A DNA stretch of 64,000 nt from the NCBI RefSeq assembly GCF_014850975.1, contig NZ_JACXST010000002.1:186001-250000 (forward strand), given 5' to 3'. Positions within the stretch are counted from its first letter, which is position 1. Each line of letters begins with the position of its first letter. A program made the position numbers and the translations under genes. The notes beneath the pieces are model-generated. The model was not told the origin of the DNA, searched no databases, and saw only the letters and a list, made by a program, of their open reading frames with translations. The DNA comes from Methylomonas fluvii. Lineage in GTDB: Bacteria; Pseudomonadota; Gammaproteobacteria; Methylococcales; Methylomonadaceae. Shown here one piece after another: positions 18,073 to 27,400 of the stretch.

Positions 18073-18738
18073 ATGTCAAAATCATTCAATAAACCACTCT
18101 TGAAACTGGCCATGATCGCTATCACCGGCTTACCGGTATCAGCCTCCGCTTGCGGTTCCGACCCCTTTCTCGGCGAGATTTGCACATTTAGCTTTAACTT
18201 TTGCCCTCGCGGTTATCTGGAAGCCGCCGGACAGACCCTGAGCATTGCGCAAAATACAGCCCTGTTTTCATTATTGGGAACGCAGTATGGCGGCAACGGG
18301 CAAACCACATTTATGTTACCGGATCTGCGCGGCCGTTCGCCAATCGGGGCCGGGCAAGGTGCGGGGCTATCGCCAATATCGGTCGGCGAACAAATCGGCT
18401 TAGACTTTGTAACCCTAAGACTAGACCAAATGCCTTCACACAGCCATGGCGCGCAAACTTTTTTAAGTAACGTTTTCGCTACGATGGACGCAGTAGGTAC
18501 AGCCGGCAATAAGAGCACTCCCTCCGGCAATGTATTAGCGGCCTCGACATCGAGAGATAACGTCTATTCAAGCGACGCTCCCAACGCTTCCCTAAAGGCA
18601 AACATCATAAAGTTTACGGGTACGCCAACCACTAGCATTAGCCCTGCGGGAAACAGCCAGCCGTTTGATAACCGTTCACCTGCTTTGGGTATCACTTACT
18701 GTGTAGCCACTCAAGGTATTTTTCCTGGCCGAAATTAG
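18073..18738 (+). CDS. Secreted phage-tail-collar-domain protein
   Basis: 221 residues with a signal peptide ending near PVSASA. The mature start CGSDPFLGEICTFSFNFCPRGYLEAAGQTLSIAQNTALFS and LLGTQYGGNGQTTFMLPDLRGRSPIG is the classic tail-collar (microcystin-dependent protein, MdpB-like) fold. LDQMPSHSHG follows, and the protein ends ALGITYCVATQGIFP. Such stand-alone collar proteins are common in bacterial genomes outside prophages. The signal peptide implies export. It lies 32 bases after the PEP-CTERM gene with AAAGG before its ATG, so the two are likely an operon. Confidence 0.9.
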   Translation: MSKSFNKPLLKLAMIAITGLPVSASACGSDPFLGEICTFSFNFCPRGYLEAAGQTLSIAQNTALFSLLGTQYGGNGQTTFMLPDLRGRSPIGAGQGAGLSPISVGEQIGLDFVTLRLDQMPSHSHGAQTFLSNVFATMDAVGTAGNKSTPSGNVLAASTSRDNVYSSDAPNASLKANIIKFTGTPTTSISPAGNSQPFDNRSPALGITYCVATQGIFPGRN

Positions 18739-18800
18739 CGGCTGGAATTGTATAAACCTGCCTTGTTGATGGCAAATAGTCTGAAGTCATATTCACAACA

Positions 18801-18835
18801 CACCTAGTGCCCACGAAAAAAGTGGGCACTAGGTG
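18801..18835. terminator. Perfect 14-bp hairpin between convergent genes
   Basis: CACCTAGTGCCCAC (18801-18814) pairs perfectly with GTGGGCACTAGGTG (18822-18835) around the loop GAAAAAA. It sits 62 bases after the tail-collar gene and 66 bases after the convergent FUN14 gene. No T tract follows, so it may act as a bidirectional barrier or be a mobile palindrome. Confidence 0.6.
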
Positions 18836-18901
18836 CCTAGGCAAAACACGCTGCTGACTGCGCCACATGATCAACCCGCAGCCGGGTAAGCAATAACCGA
18901 T

Positions 18902-19246
18902 TTACCCGAGTTTAAATCCCACAAAAAAACCGCCTGCACCACTAACACCCCGACTGGTAAACACCGCCAGCCTATCCAGCAAGAAACTGCCGGATTCTTT
19001 AGCAGCCTCCGCGGCCGAGTTAGCCGCACTTTCCAACGCCATATTGTTGATATTGATAAGGTCGTAATACTCAGCAACAAACAAAATCGACACTATTGCC
19101 CCGCCTACAAACAAGGCCGTGCGCAGCATTTTTTTAGCGAAATAGCCCACCGCCATTCCCAAAATAAACGGTGCGCCTAAATTACCCAATAAGAAAGCTT
19201 CGGAAAAAATATCGTTGGATGCGTGTGTTTCAATGGCGTTATTCAT
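18902..19246 (-). CDS. FUN14-family small membrane protein
   Basis: 114 residues. Hydrophobic segments appear at about residues 17-36 (FLLGNLGAPFILGMAVGYFA), 42-58 (LRTALFVGGAIVSILFV) and 95-112 (SRGVSGAGGFFVGFKLG). The GMAVGYFAKK and terminal GFFVGFKLG patterns fit bacterial FUN14-domain proteins. Function in bacteria is unknown. It lies 85 bases downstream of the peptide exporter on the same strand, so it may be the last gene of that cluster, but the gap leaves this open. Confidence 0.7.
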   Translation of the reverse strand: MNNAIETHASNDIFSEAFLLGNLGAPFILGMAVGYFAKKMLRTALFVGGAIVSILFVAEYYDLININNMALESAANSAAEAAKESGSFLLDRLAVFTSRGVSGAGGFFVGFKLG

Positions 19247-19331
19247 AAAATCCAGTCGTAAAATGTTTAAAAAATTTTCGACGATTTTATAACGAATCCG
19301 GCAACATAGAGCATTTACTGCTCAGCAACAT

Positions 19332-21461
19332 CTAAGCCGCCTGCGATGCATAACACGGGCCGGCAAGCGCCTCTGCCTCTATAGCTTGTAAGTCAATCAC
19401 CCTATCCACCGAGGCAATGGTTTCCGGGCGATGGGCGATAATGATGCGGGTCAATTTTAGTTGCTGCACCGCACCGTTCACCAGTTTTTCACGGGCCACG
19501 TCCAAGTGGCTGGTGGCTTCGTCCAGCACTAAAATTTTGGGGCGCTTGTATAAGGCGCGGGCCAGCAACACCCGTTGTTTCTGACCGCCGGACAACACCG
19601 TGCCCATGTCGCCTATCAGCGTGTTGTAGCCCATGGGCATGCTCATCACATCCTGATGCACCGCGGCCAGTTGCGCGCAGGTTTCGATCCAGGCTTGATC
19701 CGGCTCCGGATCGAAGAAGCAGATATTGTCGGCAATCGAGCCGGCGAACAATTGATCTTCCTGCATGACCGCCGCCACCATATTGCGGTAATCGTGACTG
19801 TCGATACGGTTTAAACGTACACCGCCGATCAGAATTTCGCCGGCACTGGGCTGCAACAATCCCAAGATTAATTTGGCCAGCGTGGTTTTGCCGTAACCGG
19901 AAGGGCCGATGACCGCCACCGACTCGCCTTCGGCAAAATCCAGGTTCAGATTTTTTAGTACCGGCGGCTCGGACGGCGCGTAACTGAAATCTAGATTGCG
20001 GATTTGGATCGATGCCGCCAGTTGCTCGTGACGGGCGCCACTAACATGGTCATCTTCGGGTTCCGCCAGTGCTATATCGGCGACCCGTTCAGTGTGCAGG
20101 CCCAGCATTTTGAATTCGATGCCTTTTTCGATGACGCTACCTACCCTATGGGTGAACTGGTCTTTAAAGGACATAAAGGCAAACAGCATCCCCACCGAAA
20201 AGCCGCCGTCCAGAATAAACAAGGCGCCCAACCAGATCACCGCGATATTTTCCACGCCAAACAACAAGCTGTTCAATGCCCGGTAAATGAGATTGAGCTT
20301 TTGCACACGAATGCCGGCGTTGAAATGATCGACCATCAGGTTTTGATAACCGTGCCGGCGTTGCAATTGCCGATTGAATAATTTCACGCTTTGCATGCCG
20401 CGCACCGTTTCCAGCAGATTGGTTTGCTGCTTGGCGGCGCGCAGAATCTGTTCTTCGCTGGCGGCCCGCAACGGCCCGAACGATACCAGACGCAACAGGC
20501 CGTAAAGCAGTGCGGCCAGGCTGACGATGGCCGCCAGCTTCCAACTATATACCAGCATCATGCCCAGGGTAACCAACGCCATCACACCGTCGATGATGGC
20601 TTCCAGAAAGCTGGTGGTCAGGGTGCGTTGAATCACATTCAACGATTCGAAGCGGGAGACAATATCGCCCAGATGACGTTTCTCGAAAAAATTCATCGGC
20701 AACTGCAGCAAATGCCCGAACAGATTGCTCATCATCTGCAAATTCACCGACGTGCTTAGCACCAGCACCACCCAGGAACGCAGCGCGGTAATACCGATCT
20801 GAATCAAGGCCAATAATAAAAAACCTAAACCCAGCACCGTCAATAGATTGGTATCCCTAGCAACCACCGCGTTATCCACCACCAGTTGCATAAAAAAAGG
20901 CGCTACGATTGCAAACACTTCTATGGTTGCAGCCAATAAAATGATTTGCAAGGTAGCGCTGGAGGCACCATTCAATCGGCCGATGAGGCGGGATAGTTTG
21001 ATTTGTTGACGTTCGGTTTTGGCGGTAAAGGCTTGCGTGGGCTGCAACTCCAAGGCAATGCCGGTGAAATGTTTGGAGACCTCGGTATAGGGTAGATGCA
21101 CGGTACCTTTGGCCGGATCGAGTATTGTCGCCACACCGCGTTTGACCTGGGTCAACACCACAAAATGATTGAAATCCCAATGCAAGATCGCTGGCAAGCT
21201 AAGTTTGCTGAGTTCGTTCAAATCCACCCGCACCGGCCGCGAGCCCAGATGCAGTTGGTTGGCGATCTGGATCAAATGATTCAAGGTCGAGCCTTTCAAG
21301 GACAGGGAAAACTTCTGCCGCAAACTGGCCAGATCCACCCGGTGCCCATGAAAATTAGCCACCATTGCCAGGCAGGCCAGACCGCATTCTGCCGCTTCGG
21401 TTTGCAGAATCAGCGGGGTTTTTCTGCGGCCGGAGAAATCGAGGATGTGTTGCATAGTCAT
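19332..21461 (-). CDS. Peptidase-containing ABC exporter (C39 peptidase, membrane and ATPase domains)
   Basis: 709 residues from the ATG two bases after the HlyD stop. Domain order: C39 peptidase (Cys26 in AAECGLACLAM, His99 in WDFNHFVVL, Asp115 in ILDPAKG), six-helix ABC transmembrane domain (about 165-450), ATPase. Walker A is GPSGYGKTT, the signature is LSGGQKQR, and Walker B is ILVLDEATSHLD. Such exporters cut double-glycine leaders and export the peptide with an HlyD adaptor. All catalytic residues are present. The two Gly-Gly peptides upstream on the same strand are the evident substrates. Confidence 0.93.
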   Translation of the reverse strand: MTMQHILDFSGRRKTPLILQTEAAECGLACLAMVANFHGHRVDLASLRQKFSLSLKGSTLNHLIQIANQLHLGSRPVRVDLNELSKLSLPAILHWDFNHFVVLTQVKRGVATILDPAKGTVHLPYTEVSKHFTGIALELQPTQAFTAKTERQQIKLSRLIGRLNGASSATLQIILLAATIEVFAIVAPFFMQLVVDNAVVARDTNLLTVLGLGFLLLALIQIGITALRSWVVLVLSTSVNLQMMSNLFGHLLQLPMNFFEKRHLGDIVSRFESLNVIQRTLTTSFLEAIIDGVMALVTLGMMLVYSWKLAAIVSLAALLYGLLRLVSFGPLRAASEEQILRAAKQQTNLLETVRGMQSVKLFNRQLQRRHGYQNLMVDHFNAGIRVQKLNLIYRALNSLLFGVENIAVIWLGALFILDGGFSVGMLFAFMSFKDQFTHRVGSVIEKGIEFKMLGLHTERVADIALAEPEDDHVSGARHEQLAASIQIRNLDFSYAPSEPPVLKNLNLDFAEGESVAVIGPSGYGKTTLAKLILGLLQPSAGEILIGGVRLNRIDSHDYRNMVAAVMQEDQLFAGSIADNICFFDPEPDQAWIETCAQLAAVHQDVMSMPMGYNTLIGDMGTVLSGGQKQRVLLARALYKRPKILVLDEATSHLDVAREKLVNGAVQQLKLTRIIIAHRPETIASVDRVIDLQAIEAEALAGPCYASQAA

Positions 21462-21463
21462 GG

Positions 21464-22711
21464 TTAAACCCGTCCTAGAATGCTGTAAAGAGGATCGAAC
21501 ACCCATTCGATCAGGCGGCGATGATCCAGCCAAATATCGGCATCCAGCAGCATGCCGGATTGCAACGGAATATCCTGGCGATAGGCTTGCACTGCTTGTT
21601 TATCAATCTCTACCGTGACTCGGTACACCGGCTCTTGCAACGTCACCGGCAAATCGGCTTCTTTAGGGGTGATCAAGGTTTTGGCAATTTCAACGATACG
21701 GCCTTGATGACTACCGAAGCGTTGATAGGGAAAAGCTTGGTACCGCACCGACACCGTCTGCCCCTGCTCGACAAAGCCCACCGCGCTGGACGGCACCAAT
21801 AATTGCGCTTGTAACTTGGCGCCTTGCGGCAGGATGGATAGCAAGGGATTGGCAGTCGTAGCGTTTTGCCCCTGCTCCGCCAAGATCGTAGTGACGGTGC
21901 CGTCGTGCGGCGCGGTGATTACAATATTGCGGCGCGATTCGGATTCGGTAATGTTTTGCGCCAATGTCGAGATATTGCGTTCGATAGCCGCGCGCTGGTT
22001 TTTAAATTTCATCTGGCTACTGTCCGCTTCCAGCTCGGCAGAGCGGATGTCGCGTTGCAAAGTCATTTGCACCCGTTGCAAGGCTTGCAATTTGGCTTGA
22101 TGATCCAGCCATTCGTCTTGTTTTTGCTGGGCTTGCACCGCCGATACAAATTTCGTGGTCAATAGTTGTTGATAGCGCTGCGAGGTCGCGGCGGCACCGG
22201 CCAGGCGCTGTTGCTGAGTGTCTATCTCAGTATTCACTTGTTGCAACTCGCGCTGCATGCCATGCAGTCTATCCAACACGGAACGATATTGAATCTGATC
22301 AATTTGTTCTTGTTTGACGAGTTCAGTCTCCAGACTTTCCCGGCGTTGTTTCAGTTGTTCTATCGCCGCCGCCTGGGCTTGCGGGGTTTCCCGCGAACTA
22401 CTCTCGGTGGATAACACGAACAGCGTATCGCCGGCTTTAACCGCTTGCCCCTCGCGTACGTGTTTTTCAATCAATGTGCCGGCCTGCGGCGCATACACTT
22501 TGATTAATCCCATGCTCGGCGACAAATAACCGTTCACATGGGCTTTACGGGTGTACTCGCCCCAAAAAGCAAAAGCCATCAGGACCAAGGCACTGCTTAC
22601 GGCTAAAGCGGTGAGAAAGGCAAACGACAAGGATTCCACGTGAATAACCTCCCCTAAGGGCTTGTCTTTTTTAAAGTCCAAGGCTTGTTGTCGAAATAAC
22701 TCATGTTTCAT
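21464..22711 (-). CDS. HlyD-family membrane-fusion protein of the peptide exporter
   Basis: 415 residues. A short cytosolic N-terminus (RQQALDFKKDKPLGEV) is followed by one membrane segment (about residues 29-50). A lipoyl/biotinyl-like half-motif (GTLIEKHVREGQAVKAGDTLFVLS) comes next, then a long coiled coil (about 110-235) and the second lipoyl half with ITAPHDGTVTTILAEQGQ. The C-terminal beta-barrel region is LPVTLQEPVYRVTVEID. It links the ABC exporter to an outer-membrane channel (a TolC-type protein, not in this window). It lies 45 bases after the Cys-rich gene. Confidence 0.92.
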   Translation of the reverse strand: MKHELFRQQALDFKKDKPLGEVIHVESLSFAFLTALAVSSALVLMAFAFWGEYTRKAHVNGYLSPSMGLIKVYAPQAGTLIEKHVREGQAVKAGDTLFVLSTESSSRETPQAQAAAIEQLKQRRESLETELVKQEQIDQIQYRSVLDRLHGMQRELQQVNTEIDTQQQRLAGAAATSQRYQQLLTTKFVSAVQAQQKQDEWLDHQAKLQALQRVQMTLQRDIRSAELEADSSQMKFKNQRAAIERNISTLAQNITESESRRNIVITAPHDGTVTTILAEQGQNATTANPLLSILPQGAKLQAQLLVPSSAVGFVEQGQTVSVRYQAFPYQRFGSHQGRIVEIAKTLITPKEADLPVTLQEPVYRVTVEIDKQAVQAYRQDIPLQSGMLLDADIWLDHRRLIEWVFDPLYSILGRV

Positions 22712-22756
22712 AGCGCCGTTTCCTTCTCACCCTTTTTGACATTGCGACCAAAACCC

Positions 22757-23191
22757 TCAGAGAACGCCGTAGTCGGCTGCTCGCCGCATGTCTTCGGTCG
22801 GCTTGAGGTTATTGGTCACCACTTGCGGACATCTAAAACACGCCGAGCGGCCTTCCTGTAGCCACCAACGACACTCGGCACGAATGGCGCACACCGGCAA
22901 TTGCTCGGTGACTGTCGGCGTAAAGCGCACAACTTTTTCAGCCAGCCGGCATTTGGATTCCGCCTCCGCGTAATGCCCGCATCCACTGCAAGCGCACGGT
23001 GCGGAAAAACGAAATACTTCCGCCGGACTGACAGGGCCGGCCAGTTCGAGCAATTGCTCGGTCACCGGTTGCGGGGCATGCAGATAAGCCATTTCAGGCT
23101 TATCCGCGGTGCCGGTCATTACGCCGATGACTTGGGCTCCTTCCCATTCCGGCTGCGCGCTGGGGCATAACACTGGGTTTTCCGAGGTCAT
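22757..23191 (-). CDS. Cys-rich conserved protein in the peptide-export cluster, function unknown
   Basis: 144 residues with nine cysteines. Four lie in APCACSGCGHYAEAESKC (about residues 65-82), two in PVCAIRAEC, and two in SACFRCPQVVT. The spacing suggests a metal or Fe-S site. The order CPSAQPEWEGAQVIGV at the N-terminus and ECRWWLQEGRSACFRCPQ at the end gives the impression of a conserved family also seen near Gly-Gly peptide exporters, but I cannot name it with certainty. No signal peptide, so cytosolic. It begins 7 bases after the first Gly-Gly peptide gene and so is co-transcribed. It may be a maturation or immunity factor. Confidence 0.7.
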   Translation of the reverse strand: MTSENPVLCPSAQPEWEGAQVIGVMTGTADKPEMAYLHAPQPVTEQLLELAGPVSPAEVFRFSAPCACSGCGHYAEAESKCRLAEKVVRFTPTVTEQLPVCAIRAECRWWLQEGRSACFRCPQVVTNNLKPTEDMRRAADYGVL

Positions 23192-23198
23192 GGCCCTA

Positions 23199-23474
23199 TC
23201 AACCCAGCAGGGTTGCTCCTTGTATACCGCTAGCCAGTCCGCCTGCAGTTGGGTTGATAATGCCGGTGTTCAAGCCCTTAAACTGATCAAACCATGGGCC
23301 GCCGGCGATAATGCCTTTGCTAAGCACAACGCTTAATCCGCCACTGACTTGATCCAACTGTTCCTGATTCAATTCCACGCCTGCAGCTTCGCGAGCTTGC
23401 AGAGCGCGTTCGATGCCTTGCGCAGCAAAGGCGGATATTTCATCAGCAGAAATTCGAGTAGTTTTATTTGACAT
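23199..23474 (-). CDS. Double-glycine leader peptide precursor (bacteriocin-like), 91 residues
   Basis: The leader MSNKTTRISADEISAF to ELNQEQLDQVSGG carries the ELxxEQLxxVSGG consensus cut by C39 peptidases. The core after GG is 45 residues, hydrophobic and Gly-rich, with GLNTGIINPTAGGLASGIQG and no cysteine, and Ser/Thr as the only likely modifiable residues. It looks like an unmodified class II bacteriocin, or a peptide with another role such as signalling. The ribosome binding site GGAG is clear. It lies between a second, shorter Gly-Gly peptide and the Cys-rich gene. Confidence 0.85.
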   Translation of the reverse strand: MSNKTTRISADEISAFAAQGIERALQAREAAGVELNQEQLDQVSGGLSVVLSKGIIAGGPWFDQFKGLNTGIINPTAGGLASGIQGATLLG

Positions 23475-23516
23475 AACAGCTCTCCAAAAAATAAAAGATG
23501 ACTTAAGAGAAATGAT

Positions 23517-23699
23517 TTAGCGAACAACCAATCCAGCAGTGGCTTTAATCACAAACGCCCCTGGATTGATTACCGGCCAGAATTTACGGGGAAACTGGCT
23601 TAAATCAGTTCCGACATCGACTAAACCGCCGGACACTTGGCTGATTTCTTCAGGTTGCAAAACCTTTAGACCTTGATCTAATTTGGATTTTTGAGACAT
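23517..23699 (-). CDS. Second double-glycine leader peptide precursor, 60 residues
   Basis: The leader MSQKSKLDQGLKVLQPEEISQVSGG ends in the same VSGG cleavage site as its neighbour. The 35-residue core begins LVDVGTDLSQFPRKFWPV, ends IKATAGLVVR, and contains no cysteine. AAAGGAG sits seven bases before the ATG. Two different precursors back to back, 42 bases apart, suggest a two-peptide system or two independent products sharing the exporter. It is the first gene of the cluster. Confidence 0.82.
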   Translation of the reverse strand: MSQKSKLDQGLKVLQPEEISQVSGGLVDVGTDLSQFPRKFWPVINPGAFVIKATAGLVVR

Positions 23700-24440
23700 T
23701 GTCTTTCTCCTTTTAATAAAGTTATGAGGCCGGCATATAGCTGGCCCAACGACTGCGATACCGGCAGCATTGCTTGCCGAACCACATCCCCATCTACCGG
23801 TTTGTGAACTTGAGCGGGTATTGATACTTTAGGTGTTCGCCACCCTGGAAAGCTGTGACAAATTCCACTGCGAATCGGGGTAGTTTTTCATTCGACGGGT
23901 ATTTGGGCCGCTATGGCGGCTACGCTAAAAGCGGAACTTGGCTGGATGCGTAGTTTGCGAAACTTTTTCACCGGCTAAATTTAAAGATCGCCTTCAGCAT
24001 CTACAATTAGTATCGCGGCCCTTAAATACCGTTGGCCTTAATGCCTTGAGGGTAATGAGTCTATCGAAGGGTCAAACCGCCTAAGGCTTCGATGAGTTCA
24101 ACCCGAGCGAGGCAGCAGGGATAAATTGGGACGATTTGAATGGCAATATCTTTGATACAAATGACGGCATTTATAGAATTCGGCGACTTTCCATAGCCAA
24201 ATTGCTCAGAAGCTGCCGTTTGAGCAATTGCCCAAACTCGACACGATTCCGGCTTAGCAGTGTAAGCGAAGCAGACTTCGGCATACGGGCCGGTGGCGCG
24301 CAGCCGGGAACACCGGCAGTCCGTGCTTAATTCCGGCTGCACTATCCGGGCCGCTTTTGCTTATTTAAATGCTGCGCAGCATACTGCCCAAGATACGCTA
24401 ACAAGATCACTTCATAGTTATAGCCATTGACCAAACAACC
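23700..24440. other. Intergenic region between the peptide cluster and a GGDEF-EAL gene
   Basis: About 740 bases. It must hold the promoters of both divergent units. A 93-codon open frame (minus strand, 24061-24342) has no ribosome binding site and a composition unlike the neighbours, so it was not called. Nothing else could be assigned apart from a perfect palindrome at 24369-24382. Confidence 0.5.
24369..24382. promoter_or_regulatory. 14-bp perfect palindrome ahead of the GGDEF-EAL gene
   Basis: ATGCTGCGCAGCAT lies about 60 bases before the ATG of the sensory GGDEF-EAL gene. A perfect dyad in this position could be a repressor operator. No known regulator consensus is recognised. Confidence 0.3.
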
Positions 24441-27400
24441 ATGAAAAACACGCCTTCACCCGCGGAACAAACAATGTTATCCGAGGCAGTTGCTCCCTCA
24501 TTTACCCGAGTTTTAATTTCCAATATCGTGGGTTTGGTGATGTTGCTTGGTCTGGCCCTTTTAATAGGCATGACTTGGCAAAGCGTCACCAGCACTGAAG
24601 AAACCACCCGGCGGGAAGTGAAAGAAACCCTGGACCGCGCGAGCGAGCGCCTGCAGACTTTGATTCGCGCGGCGGAGATGACAGCCGAATCCGCTGAACG
24701 TGCCGCGATTGCCCCGGAGGTAACGGGCGCCACTTTACAATCGACACTGGAATATTCACTGGCTGCGTTCGAACAACGCCCGGAATTAAGCTATCTGGGC
24801 ATCTCCCTGGCGGCTTCAGGCGAATACGGCGCGTTGGAACGGACTGCAAATGGCGAGATTTTACTTTGGCTATTCCCGGGTGACCGCACGGAAGGCCCGC
24901 TGGCGCGAAAGTTCATATTGACCGAGCAGGGATTCGTGCTCCATCAACAGCTGTACAACCAACACTACGATCCCCGCAGCGACGCGTTCTACGCAGCCGC
25001 TTTACGCAGCCCTAGCGGCGACACCTGGGTTCCGGCTTACCGCTGGGCGGCACCTTTCACGGGCAATGAGCCTTTGTGGGGTTTCAGCTACGGCAAAGTG
25101 CTGAAAGATGCCGGCGGTCGTTTGATCGGCGTTCTGGATGCCGACTTCGACATCCCGGCATTGAATAGCTTTCTACGCGCCATAGGTACGGAATATCACT
25201 CCCGGTTTCATGTCCTAGAGCTGGGAGCCGCCCCACGTCTAATCGGCGATCCGCAGCAAGTAGGCCGGGCACCACTGCCCTTGCCCGCCGAGTTGAACCC
25301 TTTGCTGAATTTCACCGGCGAATTATTCCTAGACCGCATGCTATTGGAAGGCGAGCAACGCTGGGTTGCCGCCCGCCGCATGCCGCTGAAAGGCGGCATG
25401 TCTTGGTTGGTCATAACCTCGCGAAAAGTGTCTTATATCGAGGACATGCTGCGCCGCCAGCTATATCAGGTGGGCGGTATGGGCGTGGCAATTACCGCAG
25501 GACTGGTGCTGGTCTCGATGCGCATGGCCAGGCGCTTTGGCAAACCGCTGGCGGTGCTGGAACGCCGGGTCGCCGGCATCGGCCATACCGAGCTGGAAGC
25601 CCCGGCGGCGGCCACTTTCGCCACCAACGAATTCCGGGAAACCCAAATTCTGGGTGAAGCCCTCGACCACATGGCCGTGGCCGTTAAACAACTGCTGGAA
25701 GCCAAAGAACAACAAGCCGCTTCTCTGGCCTTAAAAGGCGCTATTTTCGACTCCAGCCACACCGCAATCTTTAGCCTGGATCACCAACTGACCGTTATAG
25801 AATGGAACGCGGCCGCTGAACGTTTGTTTGGCCTGGCGCGTGAATACATTCTTGGTAAGACCATCACCGATACCGTGCTTGCACCCGACGGCCGCGCCGA
25901 TTGGGCCGAGATTCTCAGCACCACCGATTCCGGCGCGTTTCAATTTGTCGGCGCCCAAGGCGTGTTCGACGCGGAATTGCGGGTGGCGGCTTTTAAACGC
26001 AACGGATTGGAAGTCCGCACGCTGTTTCTAAACGACATCTCGGAACGAAAACGCGCGGATGCCGCATTGCGGGAAAGCTTGGCCCGCTTCCACGCCGCAA
26101 CCCGCGCGACCGGCGATGTCGTGTGGGACTGGGACTTCGCCAGCAACAACCTCTGGTGGAGCGAGAACTTTCAAATTGTGTTCGGCTACACCACCGACGA
26201 GACTTTGCCTTCATTCGATTTTTGGGCTAGCCGCATTCACCCCGACGACCGCGACCGCGTGGTTGCACATCTTCAAGCCACCGTAGCCGACAGCGAGAAC
26301 ACCTGGTCCGAGGAATACCGTTTTCGGCGCAAGGACGGCAGCTATGCCGACTTGTTTGATCGCGGCCAATTGCTCTGTGACGACACCGGGCGCGGCGTGC
26401 GGATGATAGGTGCCATCCAGGACATCACCGCGCGCAAACAGGCCGAACTGCAGATTCGCTATCTAGCCACCTACGATGGCCTCACCGGCCTGCCCAACCG
26501 CGACCTGATTCAAGACCGCATTGCCCAAGCCATCGCCCACGCGCGCCGCGCCGGCAACCAGTTGGCACTGTTATATCTGGATCTGGATCGCTTCAAAGTA
26601 GTCAACGACGGCTACGGCCATCCCTTTGGCGATGCGGTGCTGAGGGTCGCCGCCGAGCGGCTAGGCAGCCTAGTCAGGGACGGCGATACCGTATCTCGCC
26701 TGGGCGGTGACGAGTTTCTAATTTTGCTGACTGATCTAAATAAAGACAGCGATGCCTATTTTCTCGCCCAAAAAGTTGTCCAGCATCTTGATTGTCCACT
26801 CCTGGTTCAGGGGCGTAATATCCATTTGTCCGTGAGCATTGGCGTCAGCGTGTTCCCGCAGGACGGTGAAACCGCCGAGGCGCTGATCGACAACGCTGAC
26901 GTGGCGATGTACCGCGCCAAGGACCTAGGCCGCAACACCTGTCAATTCTTCACCCGCGAGATGAGCGAGGAAACCCTGCGCCGTGTCAATATAGAGACTC
27001 GCTTGCGGGAAGCGTTGGCATTGGGACAGTTTCAGCTGGCCTACCAGCCCAAGGTCAACCTGAAAAACGGGCAAATTTCCGGCTGCGAAGCCTTATTGCG
27101 CTGGCAACACCCCGAGATGGGTGCGGTGTCCCCCACCCAGTTCATTCCCATCGCCGAGGACTCCGGGCTTATCGTACCCATAGGCGATTGGGTGTTGCGC
27201 GCGGCTTGCGCTCAGGCAAAAGCCTGGACAGACGCCGGTTTGCCGCCGATCTGTGTGGCGGTGAACATATCCGCGCGCCAGTTTCTACAACAGGATGTGA
27301 TCAGCTGGGTGATGAATACGCTCGAAGACACCGGCCTGCCGGCCTCTCAACTCGAACTGGAACTGACCGAGAGTTTGATCGCTCAGGATGTCGAGAAGGT

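Noticed and set aside
24061-24342. 93-codon open frame on the minus strand
   Set aside because: No ribosome binding site, Cys/Leu-rich composition unlike real neighbours, and nothing recognisable. It is probably chance.
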